Source: an uncultured Stomatobaculum sp. (GTDB taxonomy: Bacteria; Bacillota; Clostridia; Lachnospirales; Lachnospiraceae). From it: DNA of 64,000 bases. The notes under the pieces are model-generated. The model had not been told where the DNA came from. It saw nothing but the letters and a program-made list of their open reading frames with translations, and ran no database searches. Position numbers and translations under genes: made by a program. This document shows, piece by piece, positions 42,004 through 51,335 of the stretch (its first letter is position 1; every line of letters starts with the position of its first letter). Location: NCBI RefSeq assembly GCF_937924975.1, contig NZ_CALEYG010000011.1:1-64000 (forward strand). The letters are read 5' to 3'.

Positions 42004-43470
42004 TTATCCTAGCACATCTCCCGCAAGGGCGCGCTGCTTTTTTGCGAGCAGTTCCGGTAAACGCTCGATGTAGAGCGCCGGATCCTTGACATTTTCCAGG
42101 CGGTCATACTGCCCTTCGCCGCGCATCACGCGGGTTGTCGTGCCCGCACCGCAACCCACAATGGTCTCGAGTTCCTCCATAATCAGAATGTTATAGAGCC
42201 CCTCTTTGCCGGGACGGCACCAGCCCACATTTTCAAGATTGCCTGCCATATTTTTCTGCCGGTACAGGTAATAAGGCGAGAGCCCCATTTCCTCGCAGTA
42301 AGAGGCGGCGAGCTCCACCATCTGATTGGCGTCGCCGTAGTAGACATCCCGGTAGTCTTCGCGCTTCGTGTTGAGACGCGCCGCCCGCTTCAAGGCGAGA
42401 CTGTGAATCGTCACATCGTCCGGCGACAGAGCGCGTATGCCCTCCATGGTGCGCCGCACATCCGCCTCGGTCTCGTTCGGCAGCCCCATGATAAGGTCGG
42501 TGTTGATGTTGTCAAAGCCGAGTTCCCGCGCCAGCGCAAAACTCTCCGTAAACTGTTCGACCGTGTGGAAGCGCCCGATTAAGTCAAGCGTCGCCTGCTT
42601 TAAGGTCTGGGGGTTGATGCTGATTCGGTCTACGCTGTTTTCTCGGAGCGCGAGCAGCTTCTCGCGGGTAATGCTGTCCGGCCGCCCGGCTTCCACCGTA
42701 AACTCCCGGCAGGCCGAGAAGTCAAAGGTCTCCCGCACAAAGAGAAGCAACGCGCGGAGCTCTTCGGCCGTAAGACTGGTCGGCGTGCCGCCGCCCACAT
42801 AGACCGCGTCGAGACGCCTACCCGCCATCATATCTGCCGTGAGGCGAAGTTCCTCCCGGAGCGCCGCGAGGTAGGGCGCCGCCTTGTTTTTGCCCGCCGG
42901 ATAGGAGGGAAACGAGCAGTAGAGACAGGTGGTCGGGCAGAACGGAATGCCGATATAGAGGCTGTAACCTGTCGTAAAGTCGAGTCCCCGGATTGCGCGG
43001 CGCTCATTCTCCGCAGTCCTCACGCAGAGTGCATTTCTCGCATCGCTCAAAAAGAAATCGCGCTTAAATTCGGCGCGAATTTCCTCTGCCGTCTTGCCCC
43101 GTTGCAACAAGCTAAGAGCGAGCTTTGCCGGGCGTATGCCGGTCAAGGTGCCCCAGGGGAGCTCTTTCCCCGTGAGCGTCGCAAGCGTCCGGTAGAGTGC
43201 CCGCTTTAATTCGTTTTTGGAGGCAAGTCGCTCGGAAAACCACGGACTCTCAAACGAAAGCCGCTCGCCGCGGTCCGTCAGCACGGCAGTGTGATAGGTT
43301 CCGAGTCGCCCTGTCTCTTCGTTCCCGGCCTCCGCCTCCGCCGTCATGATACAAGAAATCATGGCGTCTTGTTCCGGCACATGACTGAAGCTCTGTCCCG
43401 GAAAAAACGCCATGAAAAGTTCCCGGACGTCCTGTTCGAAGGGGACGTCCCGTAATTGTAAGGATATCAT
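42004..43470 (-). CDS. hemZ: HemZ, radical-SAM coproporphyrinogen III oxidase-like protein
   Basis: A 488-residue HemN-related protein. After an N-terminal domain of about 165 residues typical of HemZ, the radical-SAM cluster motif is PFCPTTCLYCSFPSY (C-x3-C-x2-C), with YVGGGTPTSL as the AdoMet strand and RISINPQTL. HemZ takes part in oxygen-independent heme or other tetrapyrrole chemistry. It lies 15 bases after the MBL gene. Confidence 0.92.
   Translation of the reverse strand: MISLQLRDVPFEQDVRELFMAFFPGQSFSHVPEQDAMISCIMTAEAEAGNEETGRLGTYHTAVLTDRGERLSFESPWFSERLASKNELKRALYRTLATLTGKELPWGTLTGIRPAKLALSLLQRGKTAEEIRAEFKRDFFLSDARNALCVRTAENERRAIRGLDFTTGYSLYIGIPFCPTTCLYCSFPSYPAGKNKAAPYLAALREELRLTADMMAGRRLDAVYVGGGTPTSLTAEELRALLLFVRETFDFSACREFTVEAGRPDSITREKLLALRENSVDRISINPQTLKQATLDLIGRFHTVEQFTESFALARELGFDNINTDLIMGLPNETEADVRRTMEGIRALSPDDVTIHSLALKRAARLNTKREDYRDVYYGDANQMVELAASYCEEMGLSPYYLYRQKNMAGNLENVGWCRPGKEGLYNILIMEELETIVGCGAGTTTRVMRGEGQYDRLENVKDPALYIERLPELLAKKQRALAGDVLG
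42006..42011 (-). promoter_or_regulatory. Extended -10 promoter candidate for hisS
   Basis: TAGGAT on the minus strand, preceded by TGC, sits at the hemZ stop codon about 50 bases before hisS. No good -35 is found, so read-through from relA-MBL-hemZ remains possible. Confidence 0.35.
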
Positions 43471-43485
43471 CTGTTTTACCCTGTC

Positions 43486-44127
43486 TCAGTAATAGAAAAT
43501 CGGGTTGCTCTTCCGCTCTTCGCCGATGCTGGTCTGTCCCATGTGTCCCGGGAGCACGAGCGTGTCCGCCGGCAACGCAAACAGGCGATCCAGCGAGCGC
43601 TTTAAGCTCGCCATGTTGCCGCCCGGCAAATCGACGCGCCCAAATGAGTGTTCGAATAAGGTGTCGCCCGAGAAGAGCAGCTTTTCCGCCGGAAAGTAAT
43701 AGCAGCAGGAACCCGCCGTGTGCCCCGGCGTAAAGATCACTTCGATTTCGGTGCCGAGGAAAGAGAGCTTTTCCTTGTCGTGAAACAGGCGGTCCGCCTT
43801 GAGCGAAAGTCCCTGCCGAAGCCATCTCGCATCGCCGTTTAATTCCGGATTCCGCAGTGTCTCTGCCTCGGTCTCGGCGGCGCAGATCGGCACCTGAAAG
43901 GCATCCCGGAGCGCCGACGCCGCGAGCACATGGTCAAAATGTCCGTGTGTCAGCAAGAGTGCCTTGAGCGAAAGTTCCCGCTCCCGGATGACTTTCTCAA
44001 TCTGTGCGGCATCGTCCGCGGGATCGATCAGCAGAGCCTCCTTGCTCTCTTGATTCCAGATCAGATAGCAATTGGTCTCCACCATGCCCAGTGTCATACA
44101 AAGAATCGAAAGTCTGCTCTCTTCCAT
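43486..44127 (-). CDS. MBL-fold metallohydrolase (glyoxalase II-like)
   Basis: A 213-residue metallo-beta-lactamase-fold hydrolase. The zinc motif THGHFDHVLA (H-x-H-x-D-H) and further ligands in FTPGHTAGSCC and SGDTLF are intact, with LPGHMGQTS near the end. Such proteins hydrolyse thioesters (glyoxalase II-like) or related substrates. It sits three bases after relA, its usual position in clostridia. Full glyoxalase II C-terminal helices are missing, so the substrate is open. Confidence 0.9.
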   Translation of the reverse strand: MEESRLSILCMTLGMVETNCYLIWNQESKEALLIDPADDAAQIEKVIRERELSLKALLLTHGHFDHVLAASALRDAFQVPICAAETEAETLRNPELNGDARWLRQGLSLKADRLFHDKEKLSFLGTEIEVIFTPGHTAGSCCYYFPAEKLLFSGDTLFEHSFGRVDLPGGNMASLKRSLDRLFALPADTLVLPGHMGQTSIGEERKSNPIFYY

Positions 44128-44130
44128 GGC

Positions 44131-46395
44131 TCAAACCCTCTCAATGTCAATGATACCCTCGCACTGCCGTATCTTATCCTGCAGGGAGCGCAGTTCCTCC
44201 GCCGAACCGATGTCAAAGCTCAGGTTCATGGTCGCGATGTCCTGCTTCGAAGTGCGCGTGTTAATCGCCTTGATGTCTATGCCGCGCTCGGTAAAGACGC
44301 GGGTGATGTCGACAAAGAGCCCCGTGCGGTTGTGCGCAATGACGCGGATACTCGCGAGGTACTTTGTCGCCTCGCCCTCCGGCACCTGCCATTCGGCCGG
44401 AATAAGGCGCGCACGCTCCGCCTCCGGAAGCGACAGAATGTTGACACAGTCCGTGCGGTGAATTGTGATGCCTCTGCCGCGCGTCACAAAGCCGACAATC
44501 TCATCGCCCGGCACCGGCGCGCAGCAGCGCGAGAAGTGAACGGCCAGGTCGTGGATGCCCTTTACGACAATGCCGTTGCCGGACTTCCGGAGTGTCGCCT
44601 CGGCATTCTCCTTGTTGTAGGCCTCGATGTTGGCGAGCACCGTCTCATCGGAAATCTGCTTTGCGAGTACCTTTTTCCGCTCCTCGATCATGCGGTTCAC
44701 GACCTGGCCTTCCTTCAGGCCGCCGTGTCCTACGGTCGCGAGCACGGCATCCCAGTCGTGCATCGAATAGCGGCGCAGCACCTTCTCCTGGTACTCCGGC
44801 CGGTTTAACTCATTCCAGTCCTGTCCGCGGCTCTTCGCGTAGGCGGCGAGCAGTTCTTTGCCGCGCACAATGTTCTCTTCCTTGAGCTCGGTCTTGAACC
44901 ACTGGTTAATCTTATTCCGCGCCTGCGAGCTCTTGGCCTGCTTCAGCCAGTCTCGGCTCGGTCCGCGCGAGTTCTGAGAGGTCAGAATCTCGATGCGGTC
45001 GCCGTTCTGAATCCGGTAGTCGAGCGGCACCATGCGCCCGTTGACGCGCGCGCCGACCATGCAGTTGCCGACTGCCGAGTGAATCGAGTAGGCAAAGTCA
45101 ATCGGCGTCGAGCCGGTCGGCAAAGTCTTCACATCGCCGCCGGGTGTAAACGCATAGACCATGTCGGCAAACGGGTTCAGCTCGTTCTTCACGTCCGAGA
45201 GAAACTCTTTGTTGTCCGGCATCTCCCGCTGCCATTCGAGAATCTGGCGGAGCCAGCGCATTTTCTCGGCCTCGCCGCCGGTCAGCGTCGGGTTCTCGCC
45301 CTTTGCCTTCTCCTTGTACTTCCAGTGCGCCGCAATACCGTACTCTGCGACCTTGTCCATCTCATAGGTGCGAATCTGCACCTCAAACGGCGTCCCGTTG
45401 TGGAACAGAAGCGTCGTGTGCAGGGACTGGTAGCGGTTCGGCTTCGGGCGCGCGATGTAGTCCTTGAAGCGCTCCGAGAGCGGCGTAAAGTGCACATGGA
45501 GCTGCCCGAGCGCCGCATAGCAGTCGTTTAAATCCTGCACGAGCACGCGAACCGCAAAGAGATCGTAAATCTCGTCAAAGGTCTTATGCTGATTCACCAT
45601 CTTCTTGTAAATCGAGAAGATGTGTTTTCTGCGCCCGATCACCGAACTCGGAATTTTGGACGAGTTCATGATGCCCTGTACTTCCGCGATAATGGTCTCG
45701 AGCAGGCGCTCCGTGCTGTGGCTCTTCTCCTCGATTTTTTCCTCGAGGTCCCGGTAAGCTTTCGGCTCGAGATAGCGGAGCGCGAGGTCGTCGAGCTCCA
45801 CCTTGAGGCGGCTGATACCGAGGCGGTCGGCGAGCGGCGCATAGATTTCGAGCGTCTCTTTCGCCTTTTCGCGCTGTTTTTCCGGCCGCATGTGCTGAAG
45901 GGTGCGCATGTTGTGGAGGCGGTCCGCGAGTTTAATCAGAATGACGCGGATGTCCTGCGACATCGCGAGAAACATCTTCCGGAGATTCTCCGCCTGGATG
46001 TCGAGCTTGTCCGTGGTCCAGGTAATCTGGGTCAGCTTGGTCACGCCGTCCACGAGCACGGCGACATCCTCGCCGAACACGCGGGAAATCTGCGCCCTGG
46101 TCAGTATCGTGTCCTCGACGACATCGTGCAGGAGACCCGCGATAATGGTCTCTTTGTCGAGCTCAAGGTCCGCGAGGATAATCGCGACGCAGAGCGGGTG
46201 AATAATATAGGGCTCGCCGGACTTCCGCTTCTGATCCATATGCGCATTTTTTGCGGTCATATAGGCGCGGTGAATCAGCGAGGTGTCATCCGAGGGATGA
46301 TAGCGCTCAATGGCGGCAATCAGCTCCTCATACAGTAAATCCGGGTCTGTAAACTCTGCCGGATTCTCCAATTCTCTCAGGTTTCGCTCTTCCAT
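44131..46395 (-). CDS. relA: Bifunctional (p)ppGpp synthetase/hydrolase (Rel)
   Basis: A 754-residue long RelA/SpoT homologue. The HD hydrolase domain (about 40-190) includes GLLHDVVEDT; the synthetase (about 230-370) includes RYQSLHTTL and EVQIRTYEMD; the TGS domain begins near 410 (VYAFTPGGDVKTLPTG); an ACT domain ends the protein. Both activities look intact. The frame opens at 46905 in antisense-like sequence inside cobS; ATG 46395 gives the family start, with a GGGGGA site. A promoter overlaps the cobS stop. Together with relQ, the window holds two alarmone synthetases. Confidence 0.95.
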   Translation of the reverse strand: MEERNLRELENPAEFTDPDLLYEELIAAIERYHPSDDTSLIHRAYMTAKNAHMDQKRKSGEPYIIHPLCVAIILADLELDKETIIAGLLHDVVEDTILTRAQISRVFGEDVAVLVDGVTKLTQITWTTDKLDIQAENLRKMFLAMSQDIRVILIKLADRLHNMRTLQHMRPEKQREKAKETLEIYAPLADRLGISRLKVELDDLALRYLEPKAYRDLEEKIEEKSHSTERLLETIIAEVQGIMNSSKIPSSVIGRRKHIFSIYKKMVNQHKTFDEIYDLFAVRVLVQDLNDCYAALGQLHVHFTPLSERFKDYIARPKPNRYQSLHTTLLFHNGTPFEVQIRTYEMDKVAEYGIAAHWKYKEKAKGENPTLTGGEAEKMRWLRQILEWQREMPDNKEFLSDVKNELNPFADMVYAFTPGGDVKTLPTGSTPIDFAYSIHSAVGNCMVGARVNGRMVPLDYRIQNGDRIEILTSQNSRGPSRDWLKQAKSSQARNKINQWFKTELKEENIVRGKELLAAYAKSRGQDWNELNRPEYQEKVLRRYSMHDWDAVLATVGHGGLKEGQVVNRMIEERKKVLAKQISDETVLANIEAYNKENAEATLRKSGNGIVVKGIHDLAVHFSRCCAPVPGDEIVGFVTRGRGITIHRTDCVNILSLPEAERARLIPAEWQVPEGEATKYLASIRVIAHNRTGLFVDITRVFTERGIDIKAINTRTSKQDIATMNLSFDIGSAEELRSLQDKIRQCEGIIDIERV

Positions 46396-46483
46396 CTTGT
46401 CCGGTTCCCCCTTTCCCGGCGCCGCGCAAAGACCCGGCGCTGTTTCTGAACTGCTCTTCCGCTTTCGGATATAGTAAGCCTCA

Positions 46484-46512
46484 ATTATAAAGAGTTCAAA
46501 CATGAAATGCAA
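46484..46512 (-). promoter_or_regulatory. Promoter of the relA operon inside the cobS 3' end
   Basis: TTGCAT (46512..46507), 17 bases and a perfect TATAAT (46489..46484) on the minus strand. The -10 overlaps the cobS stop codon, so relA has its own promoter independent of the cobalamin genes. Confidence 0.7.
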
Positions 46513-47270
46513 GCTGCGGCAAACACGGCCGCAGCCTCGCAATTCGTGAGCAAAAATCCCGCGAGATCCCCTGTCATACCGCCGAACGAAAAACGGGCGC
46601 GGCAGGCGCTGTAGAACGCCGCGGCGAGCACGGCCGTCAGGATTATAAAGCCTGTCAGCCGTGTCCCGGTCAGCATGAGCAATCCACTCCCGAGTAGCAG
46701 ATAGAGAAGCGAGATGCCCCGCCCCCTCCGCCGCTGCTTCTCGGCCGTGAAGTCGTAGACCGTACCGGCGCCCCGCGCATTCGGAAGTACAAAAATCGAG
46801 AGTGCGCTGAGCGCGCGGCTTAAGAGAAAGCAGCAGAGCACCTGCGGCAGTATCCGCCCTGCCGCTCCGCCCGAAAATACAGTCTCCCAGGAGGCAAACC
46901 CGCAAAGGAGCAGTAAAATGCCCTGCAGTACGGCCGCCGAACCGGCGTGAACATCTTTCAGAATCGCAAGCTTTTCCGCTTTGCCCTTCCAGGAACCGAG
47001 CGCATCGACCGTGTCCAGAAAGCCGTCAAAGTGAATGCCGCCGGTGAAGAGTAACGGTGCCGCCGTCATGACAAAGGCGGCGAGCGGCGCCGAAACACCG
47101 CCGCGTACCAGTACGCGTGCGATGCCGTATAGGAGTCCGCCCTCGATCACGCCGAGCAGCGGAAAGAAAAAAAGCGCCATCGCCTTGCTCTCCTCGTCCC
47201 AGCGCACATTCGGCACCGGAAGCCGCGAGTACATCGCCGCGGCAATGCAAAAGGCACGAAGATATTTCAT
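46485..47270 (-). CDS. cobS: Cobalamin synthase (adenosylcobinamide-GDP ribazoletransferase)
   Basis: A 261-residue membrane enzyme joining adenosylcobinamide-GDP with alpha-ribazole. The acidic catalytic segment GGIHFDGFLDTVDALG is intact and several membrane helices follow, with GGMTGDLAG near the end. ATG 47270 has AGGAGG eight bases upstream; the frame to 47450 is not used. It overlaps cobU by four bases and is the last gene of the cobalamin operon. Confidence 0.94.
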   Translation of the reverse strand: MKYLRAFCIAAAMYSRLPVPNVRWDEESKAMALFFFPLLGVIEGGLLYGIARVLVRGGVSAPLAAFVMTAAPLLFTGGIHFDGFLDTVDALGSWKGKAEKLAILKDVHAGSAAVLQGILLLLCGFASWETVFSGGAAGRILPQVLCCFLLSRALSALSIFVLPNARGAGTVYDFTAEKQRRRGRGISLLYLLLGSGLLMLTGTRLTGFIILTAVLAAAFYSACRARFSFGGMTGDLAGFLLTNCEAAAVFAAACISCLNSL

Positions 47271-47812
47271 AGCGCCTCCTTCCGTTTGAGGCAGCGCACC
47301 GCTCCGAGTTCCGAAAGATACACCGCATCCGCTCTTGCGGCGAGCCCATTCTGCAACGCGGAAAAGAGGCGCACATAGCGCTCGGTGTCGGACTCTCCGT
47401 ATCGCGGCTCCTCCGCGAGCAGGGCGCCGACCAGGATAAGTTGCGCACACTTTTTCTCGAGCGCAAGCAGACTCTCGCGCAGCTCCCGCAGTACGGTTTC
47501 TTCGCTTCGGTCCTCCGCCTCCGGCGAAAAGAGCTCGTTTCCGACGAGATTTCCGAGGTCTTCCAAAAGAACCACAGCGTCCGCGGGCAGCGAAAGTTCG
47601 TGTACCGCGCGCGCCTTTTCAACGGTCACAAAGCCCTTTTCGGCGCGCTGTGCCCGGTGCTTTTGAATCCTCGCTTCTGCCTCCCTACCGTCGTGCTCCA
47701 TGGTCGCAAGATAAATGAGCGGACGCCCCGCTTCTCGCGCTGCAGCGGCGGCGGTCGCTTCCGCTGCCTCGGATTTCCCGCTCGCGCTGCCGCCTGCGTA
47801 GAGCACTAGCAT
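47267..47812 (-). CDS. cobU: Adenosylcobinamide kinase/guanylyltransferase
   Basis: A 181-residue P-loop enzyme that phosphorylates adenosylcobinamide and transfers GMP. The P-loop is YAGGSASGKSE; the HDGREAEARIQKHRAQR segment carries the guanylylation histidine. A VVLLEDLGNLVGNE Walker-B-like strand follows. It precedes cobS with a four-base overlap. Confidence 0.94.
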   Translation of the reverse strand: MLVLYAGGSASGKSEAAEATAAAAAREAGRPLIYLATMEHDGREAEARIQKHRAQRAEKGFVTVEKARAVHELSLPADAVVLLEDLGNLVGNELFSPEAEDRSEETVLRELRESLLALEKKCAQLILVGALLAEEPRYGESDTERYVRLFSALQNGLAARADAVYLSELGAVRCLKRKEAL

Positions 47813-49137
47813 GGTTTTCCCTCGCGGGCGCGCCCGAAGGCGCGGCAGGCAGCCGCAAAGCGCGCCGCTGCCTTTCTGCCCGCTGCGTTTGCGAGGTAAA
47901 GGTGCGGGTAGCCCGCAAAGAGGGTCGCACTTCCCCGCACGCAGGACCAGGACTTACTGCCGTTTGCCTTGGTCGCAACGCAGCTCCCGCCGTTCTCCGT
48001 CGCATCCCAGTAGTGGAACTCGTGCCCGCGGAGACTTTCGCCCGGCGAAAGCAACAGGGTCTCCTCTTCCGCCCGGACTTCGATATAGCCGAAGCGCTGC
48101 AACTTCTCTGTCCGGAAGGCACGGCCGGTGAGTGCCCCCGCCATTTCATACGGCACGCCGTGCATATCCTCGAGGCTTTCGAGCAGGTACATAAAGCCGC
48201 CGCACTCGGCGACCGTCGGAAGCCCGCCCCGCACGGCGTCCCGGATATCCTCCCGGAGCGAGACCTGGTTGCTGAGCGCCTCGGCATAGAGTTCCGGATA
48301 CCCGCCAGGCAGCCAGAGCCCCGAGAGCCCGGCGGGCAGCGAGCGGTCCGAAAGCGGGCTGAAATAGACCGGCTCTGCGCCGCATTCGGTCAGCACGCGC
48401 AGATTTTCCGGGTACAGAAACGAGAACGCCGCATCCCGCGCAATGCCGAGGCGAAAGGCTTTTGCCGTTGCCCCCGCACTTGTCCGGAACTCGGCCGGAA
48501 GCGTCTTTCGGAGTGCCTCCGCCATCTGCCGCGCAAAGCGACAAATCTCTTCGGTCTCGAGCGGCACCACGAGTCCCAGATGACGGCTCTTCAGTTCATG
48601 GCTCCGAAGCGACGGGAGGCAGCCGTACACCTTGACCCCGGCGAGCTCCGCCGGGATCGAGTCCTCAGACGCTGTGCCGTCCTTGCCTCCCTCGTTTAGA
48701 AGTATGCCCGTGAGCCGCGCGCGGTCTTCCGGAGACAGCGCTTCGATTTTGCGCACCGCCTCGCCCTCCTGTCCCCGCGCGACCAGCAGCAGCACGGGAA
48801 CATCCAGCACCCGCGCGACTTCGAGCGCCGAGGCCCTGTCCCCCTGTCCGGCAATTCCGTCCGTGAGCCCCATCGCGGCCTCAATGAGAAGAATATCCGC
48901 CTCGCTCCGATAGCGCGAAAAGGTCTCGCAGAGCTCGGAGGAATCCAGAAAATACGGGTCCAGGTTAACGCAGGGGCGGCCGGTGATTGCGGTGTGAAAC
49001 TGCGGGTCAATGTAATCCGGCCCCGTCTTATAGACCTGCACGGTCTTACCTGCCTGCCGCCAGAGCGCCGCGAGCCCCATGGTGACACTGGTCTTGCCCG
49101 CGCCGGATGTGAGTGCCGCAACCATCAGTCTTTGCAT
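47806..49137 (-). CDS. cbiA: Cobyrinate a,c-diamide synthase
   Basis: A 443-residue enzyme amidating the a and c side chains of cobyrinate. The N-terminal P-loop domain starts LMVAALTSGAGKTSVTMG; the C-terminal class I GATase has the nucleophile in TVAECGGFMYL and the late histidine in LRGHEFHYWD. ATG 49137 with an AAGGAGACGG site is preferred over the frame opening at 49239. It overlaps the end of the cbiJ-E-T fusion by 13 bases and cobU by seven. Confidence 0.94.
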   Translation of the reverse strand: MQRLMVAALTSGAGKTSVTMGLAALWRQAGKTVQVYKTGPDYIDPQFHTAITGRPCVNLDPYFLDSSELCETFSRYRSEADILLIEAAMGLTDGIAGQGDRASALEVARVLDVPVLLLVARGQEGEAVRKIEALSPEDRARLTGILLNEGGKDGTASEDSIPAELAGVKVYGCLPSLRSHELKSRHLGLVVPLETEEICRFARQMAEALRKTLPAEFRTSAGATAKAFRLGIARDAAFSFLYPENLRVLTECGAEPVYFSPLSDRSLPAGLSGLWLPGGYPELYAEALSNQVSLREDIRDAVRGGLPTVAECGGFMYLLESLEDMHGVPYEMAGALTGRAFRTEKLQRFGYIEVRAEEETLLLSPGESLRGHEFHYWDATENGGSCVATKANGSKSWSCVRGSATLFAGYPHLYLANAAGRKAAARFAAACRAFGRAREGKPC

Positions 49138-51335
49138 GTTCCGTCTCCTTCTATCAGGAAGAGCAGCGTCGGATTCTGCCCGAACAAGAGGTGATAGTGC
49201 CCCATCTTTTTGGTCTCGGCCGCGCTGAGCTGCAGGCACTGCGTCCGGTACCCCTCTCTCTCATAGGCCGCGCTGAGCGACGAGAGTTCCGAGACGGTCT
49301 CAAGGCTTACCGCTGTCGCAACCACGCGCGCGGCGGGATTCTTTGCAAAAACGGCGCCGAAGATTTCTCCGATTTTGCCTGTGCTGCCACCCACAAAGAC
49401 GCAGTCCGGCGCCGGGAGATTGCCGAGTGCCTCCGGCGCATGTCCGAAGACCTGCTCTACCTGCGAGAGCGCAAAGCGCTCCATGTTTTTCCCGGTGAGC
49501 GAAAAGGCGTCCGCATCGCACTCGACGGCATAGACACTGCCGCGCGGCGCAGCCATCGCAAGTTCTGCGGTCATGCCGCCCGTGCCGCTCCCGATGTCAT
49601 AGCAGATACTGTCCTCTTGCACGCCGAGAAGCGAAATCGCGGCCGCGCGAATCTGCCGCTTGGTGAGCGGAGTCTTCTCCCGGACAAAACAATCATCCGG
49701 GATGCCGGGCGCAAGCGGCCGCGCCTTGCAGCTGTCCGGCAGGGCGAGGTACAGGCAGACCAGGGCGTGCGGCGGCAAGGACGCAAATTCCGCCTCGAGT
49801 GCACTCTCGCGAAGCTCTGCCGCACTGCAGGAAAACACGGCTTCGTCCGGCAGCGACAAATTCACGCCGAAGTGAAATTCCGCTTCCCCGGCGCCCGCCC
49901 TGCAGAGCGCCGCCGCAAGTGTGCGGAGCTCCGAGAGCTGTGCACTGCCTTCCAAGATGACAAACACCCGCCGCGCCCGCAGGAAGACCGGGAGCACGGC
50001 ATCCTTTTTCCCGTGCAGGCGAAGATCCGGCACTGCCTCTGCCGAAAAACCGAGGCGCGCGGCCAAACAACTCTTAGATGAAATGCCCGGCAGCACAACC
50101 GGCTCCCTAAGACCTGCGTCCGCCAAGGCGCGCCGCAGCTTTTTGGTGACCGAGAAAAATCCCGTGTCGCCGCTGCAAAGCAGCACAATGCGTTCCGCCC
50201 GGCTCTCTGCGACCAGGCGCGCAATCTCCTCCGGCTTGTAGCTCGCAACCGTCGGCGGCACCGTGAGACCCAGTTCCCGCAGAAATGCCTCTGCAAAGGC
50301 ATTCATCCGAGACGCGCCGACAATCAACTCTGCTTCCGCGATACACTGACCGGCCGCAAAGGTGAGCTGTGAGGTTTCGCCCGGGCCTATGCCGACAATC
50401 GAAACCTGCTTTTTCCCCGCCTTGGCTTCCGAGTTGGTTTCGGCCTCTGCCCTGCCCTCGGCTTTTTCTTTGCTCTCTGTTCGGATTTCTGTTCGGATTT
50501 CTTCTTGCATGTCCTCTCTCCTCTCCGGTGTCATACATGCCGCGTACTGCGCCCGAAGAAGCGCCTTGATCTCGGAAAGGGCGTATCCGTCCCGCTCTGT
50601 CGGCCGCCGGATTGCGACAAAGCAGATGCCGAGTTCCTCCGCGGCACGCAATTTTTCAAGATAGCCCCCCGGCTTTCCGGACTGTTTCGTAACCAGAAAC
50701 TCTGCACCGTATTGCTGTAACAAGGCCTGATTCAGCGAGACAGAACTTCTGCCCTGCATCGCAACGATATGATCGGGCCGAATGCCGGCTTCCGCCGCTT
50801 TCCGAAGCGCCTCTTCTCCCGGCAGGATGCGGACCGTGAGTCGCTCGCGCGGCAGCGCCGCATAGGCCTTCAGCTCCTTGCTGCCGGTCGCAAGAAACAC
50901 AGCTCCCTCTGTTTTCGCCAGCCAGTCCGCCGCCTCTTGCTGGCTGTCAAAGAGACGGAAGCAACCGCGCGCGCGAAGTCGCGCTTCGATCTCTGCCGCC
51001 TCCGAAGCGCTATCCTCGTCCCGCAAAATGCGATAATAGCGGACACCCGCCGCAGCTGCCGCCGCGCGGATATTCTTTGAGACCTCGGTCGCAAACGGAT
51101 GCGTCGCATCCAGGACCGCAAAAAAGCCGCCGGTCCGAAACAGCTTCTCCATTTCGACCGCATCGAGCCGCCCGTACTCCGCGGGCAGCGCTTTCTCCCG
51201 AAGCAGCGCTTCGCCGTAGTCTGTCGCGACATGGCTCAGCGCCGGAATACCCATATCTCTCAGCCAGAGCGCAAGCTCTCTTCCCTCTGTCGTGCCGCCA
51301 AAGAGCAGCACTCTGTTTTCCCGATTCCGTTTCAT
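49125..51335 (-). CDS. Triple fusion: CbiJ reductase, CbiE and CbiT methyltransferases
   Basis: A 736-residue protein joining three steps of anaerobic cobalamin synthesis. Residues 1-265 are cobalt-precorrin-6A reductase CbiJ (VLLFGGTTEGRELA, LDATHPFATEVSKN). A charged linker (about 268-312, rich in Glu, Lys and Ala) precedes CbiE (313-540: SIVGIGPGETSQLT, LLCSGDTGFFS, LPGISSKSC), the C5 methyltransferase, and CbiT (about 550-736: LTKRQIRAAAISLL, DIGSGTGGMTAELA, VFVGGSTGKIGEI), the C15 methyltransferase/decarboxylase. CbiE-CbiT fusions (CobL) are common; adding CbiJ is less so. ATG 51335 overlaps the cbiD stop. Confidence 0.92.
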   Translation of the reverse strand: MKRNRENRVLLFGGTTEGRELALWLRDMGIPALSHVATDYGEALLREKALPAEYGRLDAVEMEKLFRTGGFFAVLDATHPFATEVSKNIRAAAAAAGVRYYRILRDEDSASEAAEIEARLRARGCFRLFDSQQEAADWLAKTEGAVFLATGSKELKAYAALPRERLTVRILPGEEALRKAAEAGIRPDHIVAMQGRSSVSLNQALLQQYGAEFLVTKQSGKPGGYLEKLRAAEELGICFVAIRRPTERDGYALSEIKALLRAQYAACMTPERREDMQEEIRTEIRTESKEKAEGRAEAETNSEAKAGKKQVSIVGIGPGETSQLTFAAGQCIAEAELIVGASRMNAFAEAFLRELGLTVPPTVASYKPEEIARLVAESRAERIVLLCSGDTGFFSVTKKLRRALADAGLREPVVLPGISSKSCLAARLGFSAEAVPDLRLHGKKDAVLPVFLRARRVFVILEGSAQLSELRTLAAALCRAGAGEAEFHFGVNLSLPDEAVFSCSAAELRESALEAEFASLPPHALVCLYLALPDSCKARPLAPGIPDDCFVREKTPLTKRQIRAAAISLLGVQEDSICYDIGSGTGGMTAELAMAAPRGSVYAVECDADAFSLTGKNMERFALSQVEQVFGHAPEALGNLPAPDCVFVGGSTGKIGEIFGAVFAKNPAARVVATAVSLETVSELSSLSAAYEREGYRTQCLQLSAAETKKMGHYHLLFGQNPTLLFLIEGDGTCKD

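Noticed and set aside
46396..46905. Upstream extension of relA to 46905
   Set aside because: It would overlap most of cobS out of frame and adds residues foreign to Rel proteins; ATG 46395 gives the normal N-terminus.
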